Counted from the stretch's first letter, positions 46,349 through 56,329 are shown. The stretch is 64,000 nucleotides of DNA from Opitutaceae bacterium (GCA_028284235.1 JANQSC010000009.1:97268-161267); one strand, 5' to 3'. Notes: generated by a model not told the origin, from the sequence alone. Translations and numbers: made by a program.

Positions 46349-46647
46349 GCGCCCGAGCGACAACCTCTGGCAGGCCGCTCCGGATCTATTGGGATCGTCT
46401 CGATATTGTACATGAAATCTCTCTGAAAGCTCTAAATTCGTCTATGTTCGACTATCCGTAGAGATGCGTATTGTTTGTTAAATTTCAGCTAGATTTCGTT
46501 AAAGTGGGGCTTCGAGTTGAAAAGTACAAATTTATGGCTACTTCTGCTGGTTAAGCCGGTCTACCGGTCTAGCGCTGTGCAGGCGTTTTATCTCGTTCCA
46601 CCCCCCATGACACTTCAGTATAAATTTGACCGGACGATGCTCAACTC
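46349..46647. other. 299-bp intergenic region, AT-rich
   Basis: I see no gene, terminator with a T tract or repeat family here. A short direct repeat of CCGGTCTA (about 46556-46571) is the only notable sequence. The region follows the exported protease and may carry the promoter of the 83-residue gene. Confidence 0.4.
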
Positions 46648-46899
46648 ATGGTAGCGTTTCTGGTGGTTTATGGTTTGCTCGCCGTAATCGGCGTTGTCGT
46701 CGCTCTGAGGCATGCTAGAAAAGCGCCTGAAGGCTACGAGGACAGCGAGGGCTTCCACTATGGTGTCGATCCCGCTTTGCGATCGTCAGGACCCGTTGCG
46801 GGGGAATCGCGGGGGAGTGCGACGGCCATCCAGGCGGCGGCTCGCCAAAATCTGGGAGGGGCTCATTCGGCGCCAAACATTTACACGCGCGGCTCGTGA
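46648..46899 (+). CDS. Small predicted membrane protein
   Basis: The 83-residue frame begins with a transmembrane helix (VAFLVVYGLLAVIGVVVAL) followed by a basic, then a polar, Gly/Ser/Ala-rich tail (YEDSEGFHYGVDPALRSS). No motif is recognised. An overlapping frame (46712-47125) is basic and Arg-rich and looks like a shadow. The helix-plus-tail layout suggests a real single-pass protein, but there is no strong ribosome-binding site and no homologue is known to me. Confidence 0.45.
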   Translation: MVAFLVVYGLLAVIGVVVALRHARKAPEGYEDSEGFHYGVDPALRSSGPVAGESRGSATAIQAAARQNLGGAHSAPNIYTRGS

Positions 46900-46957
46900 T
46901 CGCCGCCGGCTAGTTCGACTCTTAGCTGTACTAGGATTGAAGGAGGCGTTAAGCGCC

Positions 46958-47707
46958 CTAAGATGTCGCTTCCGCGGTTTTGTACGGCTCGTACTGATAG
47001 CCGATGCCGTGAATCGTCTTCAAATTGTTGAGCGGGACTTCCTTGCGTTTGAACAGGTCCCGAATCTTCACGATGTACTGGTCGAGCGACCGGCTTCGAA
47101 TATCCGCGTGGATCCCCCAGACTGAGTGGATCAGGTTCTTTCTCGTGATAATGGTTTCGGGATTGTTGTGGAAGTAGGAGAGGATGCCGATTTCCTTGCG
47201 TCCAATCGTAACGACCTCGCCGTCCGCGAAGGTGATTTCCATGGTGGTCGGATTAATCGACGCCGAATTGAAAACGAAGGGCGAGTCGGTGAGTCGCACG
47301 TTTTTGGTTACGTTGAAATCGTTGGCGACTTCCGCCCGGCGCAGGACGGCGTGGATGCGGGCCACCAGCTCCGGGGCGCTGAACGGCTTTGTGACGTAGT
47401 CGTCCGCCCCCAGCTCGAGGCCTTTGACCTTGGAGATCTCGGAATCGTTGCCGGTCAAGAAGATCGTGGGGATGTTGATGTCCTCCCGCTTCAAGTCCTC
47501 CATGAACGCGAATCCGTTTTGATCGGGCAGGGTGAGGTCGAGGAGGATGATATTGGCGAAATTGTTTTTCAGGAAACGCATGGCCAACGCGCAGCGGTTG
47601 CAGATTTGCGTTTGCATTCCAGCGGCTTCCAGGTGTTCGGCGATGACGTTGGCGAGTTCGGCTTCGTCTTCTACGATGAGGACCAGTGGCTTCGGTTTAC
47701 TTGGCAT
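46958..47707 (-). CDS. OmpR/PhoB-type response regulator, orphan
   Basis: The 249-residue protein has a receiver domain (about 8-125) with phosphorylatable Asp57 in ANIILLDLTLPDQ, the acidic pair VEDE near the N-terminus, FLTGNDSE and the conserved Lys in YVTKPFSAPEL. A winged-helix DNA-binding domain (about 145-240) contains RKEIGILSYFHNNPETIIT and RSRSLDQYIVKIRDLF. No histidine kinase gene adjoins it. The divergent neighbour hisG is separated by 224 bases of AT-rich DNA, but a link to it is not evident. Confidence 0.93.
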   Translation of the reverse strand: MPSKPKPLVLIVEDEAELANVIAEHLEAAGMQTQICNRCALAMRFLKNNFANIILLDLTLPDQNGFAFMEDLKREDINIPTIFLTGNDSEISKVKGLELGADDYVTKPFSAPELVARIHAVLRRAEVANDFNVTKNVRLTDSPFVFNSASINPTTMEITFADGEVVTIGRKEIGILSYFHNNPETIITRKNLIHSVWGIHADIRSRSLDQYIVKIRDLFKRKEVPLNNLKTIHGIGYQYEPYKTAEATS

Positions 47708-47931
47708 AGTAATGGAGTGTTAAAATTGGTTTTCGTTGGAGAGGGCTACGGGGCGAAAGGAATTGTTTTTTAATTGTTCGAGAGGCGTATTGGCGCGGGC
47801 CTTACGTGCGGCACGGGACTTATTTACAAATATTAATACACAAAGTGTAAAATGTAAAAATGTAAAAAAAGCCATAAAAGAAAGGAAGATTAGGCTTGCG
47901 CCTGAGTGATGCATGGATTTCGAGGGTTTGC

Positions 47932-48816
47932 GTGTCAGAACAAGCGCCGACAGTCATGTTCGGATTGCCGAAAGGCAGTCTGGAAGAAGCGACCATACGT
48001 CTTTTTGCGAAGGCGGGTTGGAATATTCGAAAAAGCTCACGCTCGTACAAGCCAAGCATCGACGATGACGAGCTCGACGGGCGATTCGTGCGGAGCCAGG
48101 AGATCAGCCGCTACGTAGAGCATGGCTATTTCGACGTAGGTTTGTGCGGCTACGACTGGGTGGTCGAAAACGGTTCGGACGTAGTCGAGGTTTGCGACTT
48201 GGTCTACAGTCGGGCGTCGAATCGGCCTTCTTACTGGGTGTTGGCGGTTCCGGAGGCGTCGCCGATCAAGACGGTTGAAGACTTGCAGGGGAAACGCATT
48301 GCGACAGAGGTGGTGAACATGACCCGCAATTTCCTGGCGGAAAAGGGAGTCGAGGCGGAAATCGAGTTCTCTTGGGGCGCGACCGAGGTGAAGGTTCCCG
48401 ACATGGTCGACGCGATCGTGGACTTGACAGAAACCGGCAACTCTCTCGTGGCCAATAAGTTGCGAATTGTTGAGACCTTGCTGAAGACCAACACCAAGCT
48501 CATCGCCAACAAGGCGAGCTGGGAGAATCCGGTCAAGCGTCAGAAAATCGAGAATATCGCCATGATGCTCGAAGCGGCGTTGGAGGCTTCGGACAAGGTG
48601 GGAATGAAGCTAAACGCTCCGAAGGCGAATTTGGACGACATCCTCAAGATCTTGCCGGCGCTGCGCAATCCGACGGTCAATCGACTGAGCGACGACGGCT
48701 GGTCCGCGGTCGAGGTGATTTTGAGCGAACGGGACGTGCGCGACATCATTCCGCGGCTGAAAGAGATGGGCGCGGAAGGCATCATTGAGTACCCGCTGAA
48801 TAAGGTCGTCTACTAG
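47932..48816 (+). CDS. hisG: ATP phosphoribosyltransferase, long form
   Basis: The 294-residue protein starts at a GTG at 47932 ([20 protein letters not shown]) with GAGGG just upstream; a longer frame from 47896 is less likely. The catalytic part shows [15 protein letters not shown] and the PRPP-binding [20 protein letters not shown]-terminal ACT-like regulatory domain ([20 protein letters not shown]) marks the long, histidine-inhibited form that needs no HisZ. It makes phosphoribosyl-ATP, the first step of histidine synthesis. The rest of the his operon is not in the window. Confidence 0.95.
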   Translation: MSEQAPTVMFGLPKGSLEEATIRLFAKAGWNIRKSSRSYKPSIDDDELDGRFVRSQEISRYVEHGYFDVGLCGYDWVVENGSDVVEVCDLVYSRASNRPSYWVLAVPEASPIKTVEDLQGKRIATEVVNMTRNFLAEKGVEAEIEFSWGATEVKVPDMVDAIVDLTETGNSLVANKLRIVETLLKTNTKLIANKASWENPVKRQKIENIAMMLEAALEASDKVGMKLNAPKANLDDILKILPALRNPTVNRLSDDGWSAVEVILSERDVRDIIPRLKEMGAEGIIEYPLNKVVY

Positions 48817-49072
48817 TTTCCCTTTAGGCTGGAGCCGATTGGGTCGAAGGCATTAGATTAATTGTTCGCGGATTGGGCGCTTTTCGCTTGCTCTGCGAGC
48901 GTAATGGGTCAGATTCCACGGCCTTTGCGGCATTTTCAACTGCTCGTTCCGCCGCGCCGCTTCCGAACGAGCTCTTTTAATTCAAACCTGGTCGTCCTCG
49001 AGACGACACAAAAAATAGCCAAGACGAGGCGATTTTCGGAAGCGATCGACCGGCGAACTGGCAGCGCATATC

Positions 49073-50731
<1,659 letters not shown>

Positions 50732-50760
50732 GCTGTATTCTACGATTCACTACTTTTTCA

Positions 50761-50792
50761 AAGGCGAGCCCGGATCTGGGCTCGCCTTTTTT
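50761..50792 (+). terminator. Strong intrinsic terminator after rpsA
   Basis: AAGGCGAGCCC and GGGCTCGCCTT form a perfect 11-bp stem around a 6-nt loop, ending in a run of six T. This is a classic rho-independent terminator. Confidence 0.95.
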
Positions 50793-50903
50793 CTATTCGG
50801 CGGAAAGGGTGGTTGAATCGAGCCGCGAGTTATTTTCCCGAATTCCGGCTACGCCTTTCTTTAGCCTTGAAATTGTAAAATTAAGTGAGAGTTTTTTGAC
50901 GTC

Positions 50904-51278
50904 ATGGAGGTTTCGAATTTCGCTCCCGTTCTGGTTCAAATCGCGTTCGCCGCTGGGTTGGCGGGGGTCATCATTACGGCCAGCCATTTGCTCGGGCAGC
51001 GCGGCTCGAAAGGGAGCATCAAGGATTCGGCCTACGAGTGCGGCGTAAAGTCCGAGGGGAAAACGAGCACTCGTTTTTCGGTCAAGTTCTACGTGACCGC
51101 GATGCTGTTCATTTTATTCGATATCGAAGTTGTGTTCCTAATCCCTTGGGTGCTGGTCTATCGCGATTTCATCGCTAACAGCCTTCCGATTCTCGGCCCC
51201 ATCCTGTTTTTCCTTGCGGTGCTAGTCGTGGGGCTCGTGTACGAGATCAAGAAAGGCGGGCTCGAGTGGGAGAAGTGA
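50904..51278 (+). CDS. nuoA: NADH-quinone oxidoreductase subunit A, solitary
   Basis: The 124-residue membrane protein has three helices and the NuoA landmarks AYECGVKSEGKTSTRFSVKF, with the conserved Cys in the quinone-site loop, and FILFDIEVVFLIPWVLVY. It is a membrane subunit of complex I next to the quinone chamber. nuoA normally begins a nuoA-N operon, but here it stands alone between rpsA and the EIIA-cyclase gene, so nuoB and the rest must be elsewhere. No mutation in the key segment is seen, so it is probably functional. Confidence 0.95.
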   Translation: MEVSNFAPVLVQIAFAAGLAGVIITASHLLGQRGSKGSIKDSAYECGVKSEGKTSTRFSVKFYVTAMLFILFDIEVVFLIPWVLVYRDFIANSLPILGPILFFLAVLVVGLVYEIKKGGLEWEK

Positions 51279-51326
51279 CGCGCCTTCGAGAGTCGGTTTG
51301 AAATCGTTGCCGCCCCAAAATAATCA

Positions 51327-52685
51327 ATGCGACTAGACAGGTACTTTTCTCGAAAACGCGTTCTCGATCTCGAAAGCGACAATTTAGAAGGTTGCCTTAA
51401 AGAGCTGCTCAAAGCCTCTTCCGAGAGTTTCAAGGATCTGAGTCGCAAGAAGAGTCTCCTCCCGGGGCTTCTTGAGCGCGAGAACACGATGACGACCTAT
51501 TTGGGTCATGGCGTGGCCTTGCCGCACTTGCGGGTGAAAATGGGTCGACGCTACGTGTTCGCTGTCGGCCGGAGCAAGCAGGGGATCCAGTACGAAGGAA
51601 CGAAAAAGGGCGAAAAGGTTCATCTGATTCTGCTCATGCTGGCGGGCGACACTGCCAAAAACTACCTCAACGTACTGGCGACGGTCGCTCGCCTGGTCAA
51701 AGACAAGGGATTCATAGACAGTTTGATCGAAGCGCCGGACGAGGGAGCGCTGTGCGATCGGTTGATCGCGGGATTCGGCGGATTGCAATCGGCGGGCGCG
51801 AAGCAACAGGGGAGCTCGATCAACAAGCTGATGTTCACGCAGGCGATGCGAATCGCCAAAGGAGCGGGGTGCCACACGATCGCCGTATTTGGCGACACAG
51901 TGGTTTCGTCGCCCATCGCCCCACCCGAAGGATTCACCGAGTTCAAGACCGTACTCGTCACCCGTCGAGCGAAAGAAGGCGAAGCGGAGAACACGGGATT
52001 CGATGACGTTATTCAGGTGCGCTCCTTTTCGAAAGGTCGGCTGGCTCAGGCGCGGTCCGCGTTTCTGGTCGGAATGACACGGGGGATCTTCGATGTGAAC
52101 GACAAGATTTGCTGTATTGGCGGCATCCCTAGCAGCGACCAGTTCGACTCGGTCGTGGTGATCGACATGCGGAACGAGTTTCGAGCCCTGCTGGCGGATC
52201 AGGAAAGTTTTCTACCCTCCGACGTCTCTCCCGAGGTGTTGGAGCGCGTCATCGGTATCGCCATGGAGCTTTCGGTCGAAGGCCGGGAAGGGCGCCCAGT
52301 GGGGACGCTCTTCGTTCTCGGCGACACGAAAATGGTGGAGTCGATGACCAAGCCGCTCGTGCTCAACCCCTTTCATGGCTACAAGGACGAGGACCGCAAC
52401 GTCCTCAATCCATTCATGGACGAGACGGTGAAAGAGTTTTCCGGACTGGACGGTGCCTTCGTTATTCGGGGCGATGGCGTGCTCATGACGGCGGGCAGCC
52501 TCATCCACGCTCCGGACTACTTGCATTCGCTGCCGAGCGGATTCGGGTCCCGCCACGCCGCCGCTGCGGCGATTTCGGTTGCGGCCGAGTGCCTTTCCAT
52601 CGTGGTTTCGTCGAGCAACGGCCAGGTGACCGTGTTCCGCAACGGGATCGCGCTTCCATTGATGGAAAAACCGTTCGACGGTTAA
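51327..52685 (+). CDS. PTS EIIA-like / PK_C-like / diadenylate cyclase (DAC) fusion
   Basis: The 452-residue protein has three parts. Residues about 1-150 resemble a PTS EIIA type-2 domain, with the phosphorylatable His67 in GHGVALPHLRV. Residues about 162-290 resemble the pyruvate kinase C-terminal-like domain of archaeal DacZ enzymes (NKLMFTQAMRIAKGAGCHTI, GIFDVNDKICCIGGI). Residues about 300-445 form the DAC catalytic domain, with REGRPVGTLFVLGD, DGAFVIRGDG (DGA motif) and LPSGFGSRHAAAAAISVA (RH motif), which make cyclic di-AMP from two ATP. No membrane segment is present. It follows nuoA by 48 bases. Control of c-di-AMP synthesis by phosphorylation is inferred. Assignment of the middle domain is less certain than the ends. 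Confidence 0.85.
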   Translation: MRLDRYFSRKRVLDLESDNLEGCLKELLKASSESFKDLSRKKSLLPGLLERENTMTTYLGHGVALPHLRVKMGRRYVFAVGRSKQGIQYEGTKKGEKVHLILLMLAGDTAKNYLNVLATVARLVKDKGFIDSLIEAPDEGALCDRLIAGFGGLQSAGAKQQGSSINKLMFTQAMRIAKGAGCHTIAVFGDTVVSSPIAPPEGFTEFKTVLVTRRAKEGEAENTGFDDVIQVRSFSKGRLAQARSAFLVGMTRGIFDVNDKICCIGGIPSSDQFDSVVVIDMRNEFRALLADQESFLPSDVSPEVLERVIGIAMELSVEGREGRPVGTLFVLGDTKMVESMTKPLVLNPFHGYKDEDRNVLNPFMDETVKEFSGLDGAFVIRGDGVLMTAGSLIHAPDYLHSLPSGFGSRHAAAAAISVAAECLSIVVSSSNGQVTVFRNGIALPLMEKPFDG

Positions 52686-53088
52686 CCGCCAGTCGCGGCC
52701 TTCGACCGAAACGGAGGGGAGTGTTTTTAAGTACATCGCCCAACGCCCAGACCCGTATAAGCCGCTGAAGCCAGCCATCGCGTGTCTGCCGTTTAAAAGA
52801 CTCGCGACATACGCGGAGTTCCAAAATCCAGAAAGGACTTCGTTCTGCGAAAAAACTGCATAAGCGGCCAGCCTCCCCAGCCTCTCCCAGTAACAACCAT
52901 CCCTTGTGCGTCCCCACTTAACTTTCCAACCTTGGAAAGTTAAGTGGGATTAAAGTCCGGGATTCGCTCTGAACCGAAGCCGTATCAGGCGACATCTTAA
53001 AACACACCCAAACGGACAATAGCGGGAATTTTCAGTTGCCTTTTGCTGGGAACCGCTGATTGTGCACGCTTCTTAATTTTTACGAACT
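52686..53088. other. 403-bp intergenic region before rpmG
   Basis: No gene is convincing on either strand; a reverse-strand frame at 52501-52917 runs into the cyclase gene and is Arg-rich. The region contains the long palindrome at 52913-52948. The last 100 bases before rpmG are AT-richer and probably hold its promoter, but I see no clear consensus boxes. Confidence 0.5.
52913..52948. repeat. 36-bp near-perfect palindrome
   Basis: Two perfect 17-bp arms (52913-52929 and 52932-52948; CCCACTTAACTTTCCAA and its complement) are separated by CC only. It has no T tract in either direction. So short a centre fits a DNA cruciform or a dimeric protein site better than an RNA terminator. Confidence 0.75.
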
Positions 53089-53256
53089 ATGCCACGCGAA
53101 GTAATCACTCTCGAATGCACGGAAGCGAAAGCGGAAGGAAAGCCCGCTTCCCGCTACCTGTCCTCCCGCAATAAGAAGACGCAAACCGAGCGCGTCGAAA
53201 AGAAGAAGTACAACAAGAACCTCAAGCGGCACACCCTCCACCGCGAGATCAAGTAA
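53089..53256 (+). CDS. rpmG: 50S ribosomal protein L33, zinc-free form
   Basis: This 55-residue gene begins [20 protein letters not shown] and ends [10 protein letters not shown], both diagnostic of L33. The usual four zinc-binding Cys (two CxxC pairs) are reduced to one, Cys10; the second pair is replaced in YNKNLKRH. This is the C-minus form of L33. A strong terminator follows within 30 bases, so it appears to be a monocistronic gene. In many bacteria rpmG sits next to secE-nusG or rpmB; it does not here. Confidence 0.93.
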   Translation: MPREVITLECTEAKAEGKPASRYLSSRNKKTQTERVEKKKYNKNLKRHTLHREIK

Positions 53257-53281
53257 GCCGCGACTGGCATCTATCGAATCG

Positions 53282-53311
53282 AGCGACGCATCCGATGGCG
53301 TCGCTTTTTTT
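53282..53311 (+). terminator. Strong intrinsic terminator after rpmG
   Basis: AGCGACGC and GCGTCGCT form a perfect 8-bp stem around an 8-nt loop, running straight into seven T. It also separates rpmG from the convergent 81-residue gene. Confidence 0.93.
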
Positions 53312-53332
53312 GTCCCAGAAGCGGGCGGCTTG

Positions 53333-53578
53333 CTAGGCGGAGGAGCCTTCCGCGTCCTTTTCGTCGGGATTGCGACGAGCGGTTCGCCAACCGTCGCGGT
53401 GCTTGCGGATCCAGTCGAGCAAAGCCCGCTCGAAACCGATGTCCGTCCCCAGCCGCTCGGACTCGAGCCACTTGTGCCGAAGAATCTCCTCCCGTTCCGC
53501 CAGGAATTCCTGGTAGAGGCTAGAACGTTTGACGAACTCGCGTTGATCGCCGGGTTTGGAGGAGGGTTTTTCAGTCAT
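53333..53578 (-). CDS. Small conserved-looking protein of unknown function (81 aa)
   Basis: The ORF begins MTEKPSSKPGDQREFVKRSS and is rich in charged residues, with the block EREEILRHKWLESERLGTDI and ERALLDWIRKHRDGWRTARR in the C-terminal half. The Trp-rich helical pattern suggests a small helical protein, perhaps nucleic-acid or membrane-surface associated, but no domain is recognised. It has no signal peptide. A hairpin (53596-53618) lies in its leader. It is convergent with rpmG and starts about 270 bases after the end of the Mrp gene on the same strand. Confidence 0.7.
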   Translation of the reverse strand: MTEKPSSKPGDQREFVKRSSLYQEFLAEREEILRHKWLESERLGTDIGFERALLDWIRKHRDGWRTARRNPDEKDAEGSSA

Positions 53579-53595
53579 GACGGGAAACCGACCGA

Positions 53596-53618
53596 AGCGT
53601 TTCGCCTGCCGAAACGCT
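53596..53618 (-). promoter_or_regulatory. Leader hairpin of the 81-aa gene
   Basis: AGCGTTTCG and CGAAACGCT form a perfect 9-bp stem with a 5-nt loop, 17 bases upstream of the ATG. It could hide the ribosome-binding site or end transcription arriving from the mrp side. The rest of the gap to 53850 holds only a small ATGCG/CGCAT hairpin. Confidence 0.45.
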
Positions 53619-53850
53619 AAAATCCTCGGGTGTCTGTAGTAGGTTGTTCAATAAGGGAGCAGTTGCCGCGCGCGGTGCACATCCGAATCTGGAGGAAGGA
53701 AACCCGGCGACAATCTCTTTCTATGCAAATATGCGCTAAAACGCATCTTAATCCAGGTGAACTACTTATTAATTGATCTGCTGGCCACCTAGATTTTTCA
53801 TGAACACCCTCGGGTTTCCTTGTGATCGCGGGCGTGCAAAAAAGTTCGGG

Positions 53851-54906
53851 CTACGTGTTGATTCGCTCGATTAACGAACGGGCAATCGCGTCGAAGGCTT
53901 GGGCGGACGCTGAATCGGGCTGGGAGATGGACAGTGGCGTCCCTTGATCTCCGGCTTCCCGAATGCGCGGGTCGAGCGGGATTTTTCCGAGCAGGTCGAT
54001 TTCGAGCTCGGAAGCGGTTTTCTCGCCGCCGCCTTCTCCGAAAATGTATTGCGGCGTCCCGTCGGGCCCTTCGAGGAAGCTCATGTTTTCGGCGACTCCG
54101 AGCAGTGGCACGTTGGTTTTCTCCAGCATGCGAGCCCCGCGTTTGGCGACTTGAGTGGCCGCGATCTGGGGAGTCGTGACGATGACGGCTCCTTTAAGCG
54201 GAATCGTTTGGACGAGGGAGAGTTGGGCGTCGCCGGTTCCGGGGGGGAGGTCGACTACGATGACTTCGAGTTCGCCCCATTTCACGTTGTTGATGAACTG
54301 GCTGATCGTTTTCTGGATCATCGGGCCGCGCCAGACAACCGGAGTGTCCTCGTCGATCAGAAATCCCATGGACATGATTTTGATGCCGTGGTTTTCGATG
54401 GGGATGATCGATTCGTCCTCGATTTCGGGCCGGCCACTGACGCCCATCATCAAGGGAATCGACGGACCGTAGATGTCGCAGTCGAGCAGGCCGACTCGCT
54501 TGCCTTCGGCGGAAAGTTGTTTGGCGAGCGAGCAGGCCAGATTGGACGAGAAGGTTGATTTGCCGACGCCGCCTTTGCCGCTGGCGACCGCGATCACGTG
54601 CTTCACGCCTGGGATTCCCGCAGGAGCGCCGCCGCTGGTCGCGCCGGGAGCGGCCTGCTTTTTCGCGGGGGCGATCGATACATTGACATCGAACGACTCG
54701 ATTTCAGGAACGGACTTGAGGGCTTGTTCCACCCCGTCGCGAATCTGGGCGGCCACGCTGTGGTCGCTCGTCGTCACTGAAATGCCAACTGTAGCCTTGC
54801 CCCCATCGAATTCGATAGAACGTACTAAGCCAAAGGATACGATATCCCGGCTAAACCCTGGGTATTTGACCGTGGCCAAGGCGTTTTTGATAGCTTCTTT
54901 ACTCAC
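53851..54906 (-). CDS. apbC: Mrp/ApbC-family iron-sulfur cluster carrier ATPase
   Basis: The 351-residue protein has an N-terminal MIP18/DUF59 domain (about 1-80) followed by a P-loop ATPase. The deviant Walker A is VIAVASGKGGVGKSTFSSNL, with the extra Lys of the SIMIBI class. It also contains GLLDCDIYGPSIPLMMGVSG, VIVVDLPPGTGDAQLSLVQT and a C-terminal conserved block. Some Mrp proteins have a CxxC pair that binds the cluster; none is obvious here. The family loads Fe-S clusters onto target proteins. Its start is 124 bases from the divergent TolB-like gene. Confidence 0.93.
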   Translation of the reverse strand: MSKEAIKNALATVKYPGFSRDIVSFGLVRSIEFDGGKATVGISVTTSDHSVAAQIRDGVEQALKSVPEIESFDVNVSIAPAKKQAAPGATSGGAPAGIPGVKHVIAVASGKGGVGKSTFSSNLACSLAKQLSAEGKRVGLLDCDIYGPSIPLMMGVSGRPEIEDESIIPIENHGIKIMSMGFLIDEDTPVVWRGPMIQKTISQFINNVKWGELEVIVVDLPPGTGDAQLSLVQTIPLKGAVIVTTPQIAATQVAKRGARMLEKTNVPLLGVAENMSFLEGPDGTPQYIFGEGGGEKTASELEIDLLGKIPLDPRIREAGDQGTPLSISQPDSASAQAFDAIARSLIERINT

Positions 54907-55030
54907 CGTTTATTGATGTTTGCAGATTGTTCGCTTTTCTTGACGGAACACAGTTTGGATCTCCGAAACTGCAAAAGCTCAATAGAAACCTGAAACATTC
55001 GACGATCTGTCAAGTCCAGGCTAAAAGCGA

Positions 55031-56236
55031 ATGAATAAACTGATCAATTACTCCAAAATTTCCGTTTTCGCCGCCGTTGCTCTCGCGACGCTTTCACTTT
55101 CCAGTCACGCCCAAAGAAACCTCGGCGAAGGCTTGGTCGATGTCAGCCGCGACGTGATCCCTGTCTTGGTCCGGTCTCAAGACAGCGAGGCGCAGGCGAT
55201 TCTCAGGACGGCGTTCAGCGTTCACGGCCGCTACCGCGTGGCTCAGACCATGCAGGAGGCGAGCTACATTATCCAAGTCGATCCCGTCGGGTCCTCGCAC
55301 GCGACCTTGCGCATCACTTCTGGACGGGAATTTTCCGAGCAGATACGAGGCGACTCTCGTCGCAACGCGATCTTGCGTGCGGTGGATCGAGCGATTTTCA
55401 AGACGAGCGAGATGCCGGGTTTCTTCGCGGGCAAGATTGCCTATGTGGGCGACTCCGGAGGACGGATGGAAATCTACTATCGCGATTTTCTTTTTGGAGA
55501 AGGCAAGCGACTGACGAGTCATGGTGTGGAGGCGGTGCGACCCCGTTGGTCGCCAGATGGCAACTACATCGTCTACACCAGCTATCTATCGGGCTTTCCG
55601 AATATTCGCCGCATTGACTTGCGAGGGCAGCGATCGGAAATCCTGGTCAACTTCAAAGGAACCAACACCAGCGCCCGCTACAGTCCGGACGGAACTCGGA
55701 TGGCCATGGTTTTGAATGGCCCTCAGAAAAACGCGGATATCTACGTGGGCTCGAATTTGGCCCAAGGGCTACGCCGCGTGGTCAATTCGAACGGGCTCGA
55801 GGCAACTCCGTGTTGGGGGCCAAACGGGCGCGAGCTGGTATTCGCTTCGGATCGCAATGGAGGACTCGCGCTTTATCGCGGTTCGGCGAGCGGTGGACAA
55901 TTCAGTCACATTCCGACCCAAATTAGCGGCTACTGCGGCGAGCCGGACTGGAACCACACCAACCCGGACTTGCTCGCGTTTACGGCAGGCGTACGGGACC
56001 AGTTTCAGATTGCCCTGTACAGTTTCAGTCAACGAAGGAGCCAGTTTTTGACTAACGAGCCGGGCGACGCGATTCAGCCGTGCTGGCTCAACGATGGTCG
56101 CCATCTTATCTATACGTGGCGGAATGGGTCTTCGGAGCGTATTGTGCTTTTCGATACGGTGACCAGGAAACGTTCAGTCCTTTCACCGTCCGGATTGGGC
56201 AAGGTTTCCCAGGCGAGCTTCCTGCCGCCGCGCTGA
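55031..56236 (+). CDS. TolB-like exported beta-propeller protein
   Basis: The 401-residue protein has a signal peptide (to about residue 27, ending SHAQ), an N-terminal alpha/beta domain (about 30-130) and a six-bladed PD40 propeller. The propeller repeats RPRWSPDGNYIVYTS, SARYSPDGTRMAMVL, TPCWGPNGRELVFAS and QPCWLNDGRHLIYTW. In proteobacteria TolB acts with Pal and TolA in the cell envelope. There is no tolQRA or pal neighbour here, so the role is not settled by context. The TonB operon in this window is at a different place. A family A repeat lies 20 bases downstream. Confidence 0.88.
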   Translation: MNKLINYSKISVFAAVALATLSLSSHAQRNLGEGLVDVSRDVIPVLVRSQDSEAQAILRTAFSVHGRYRVAQTMQEASYIIQVDPVGSSHATLRITSGREFSEQIRGDSRRNAILRAVDRAIFKTSEMPGFFAGKIAYVGDSGGRMEIYYRDFLFGEGKRLTSHGVEAVRPRWSPDGNYIVYTSYLSGFPNIRRIDLRGQRSEILVNFKGTNTSARYSPDGTRMAMVLNGPQKNADIYVGSNLAQGLRRVVNSNGLEATPCWGPNGRELVFASDRNGGLALYRGSASGGQFSHIPTQISGYCGEPDWNHTNPDLLAFTAGVRDQFQIALYSFSQRRSQFLTNEPGDAIQPCWLNDGRHLIYTWRNGSSERIVLFDTVTRKRSVLSPSGLGKVSQASFLPPR

Positions 56237-56255
56237 ACGCGAACGCGTCCGCTTA

Positions 56256-56329
56256 AACCCGCCGTCCCGGCGGGTTCCACCTTAGTTGCGAGTAGTAGCA
56301 AGGTGGAACGCGTCGTCCCGACGCGTTCT
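56256..56329. repeat. REP-like twin hairpins (family A, copy 2)
   Basis: Two small hairpins, CCCGCC-GTCCC-GGCGGG (left) and CGCGTC-GTCCC-GACGCG (right), face each other around GTTCCACCTT/AAGGTGGAAC. The stems differ but each keeps perfect pairing and the same GTCCC loop. It lies between the convergent TolB-like gene and the ABC transporter operon. Confidence 0.8.

Noticed and set aside
46712..47125. A 137-codon plus-strand frame overlapping the small membrane protein gene
   Set aside because: It is Arg-rich, has no motif and runs into the antisense of the response regulator; the overlapping frame with a membrane helix is the better candidate.
53619..53850. Riboswitch or small RNA between the 81-residue gene and mrp
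   Set aside because: GGAAACCCG and CGGGTTTCC occur about 115 bases apart, but I could not build a convincing multi-helix structure between them.
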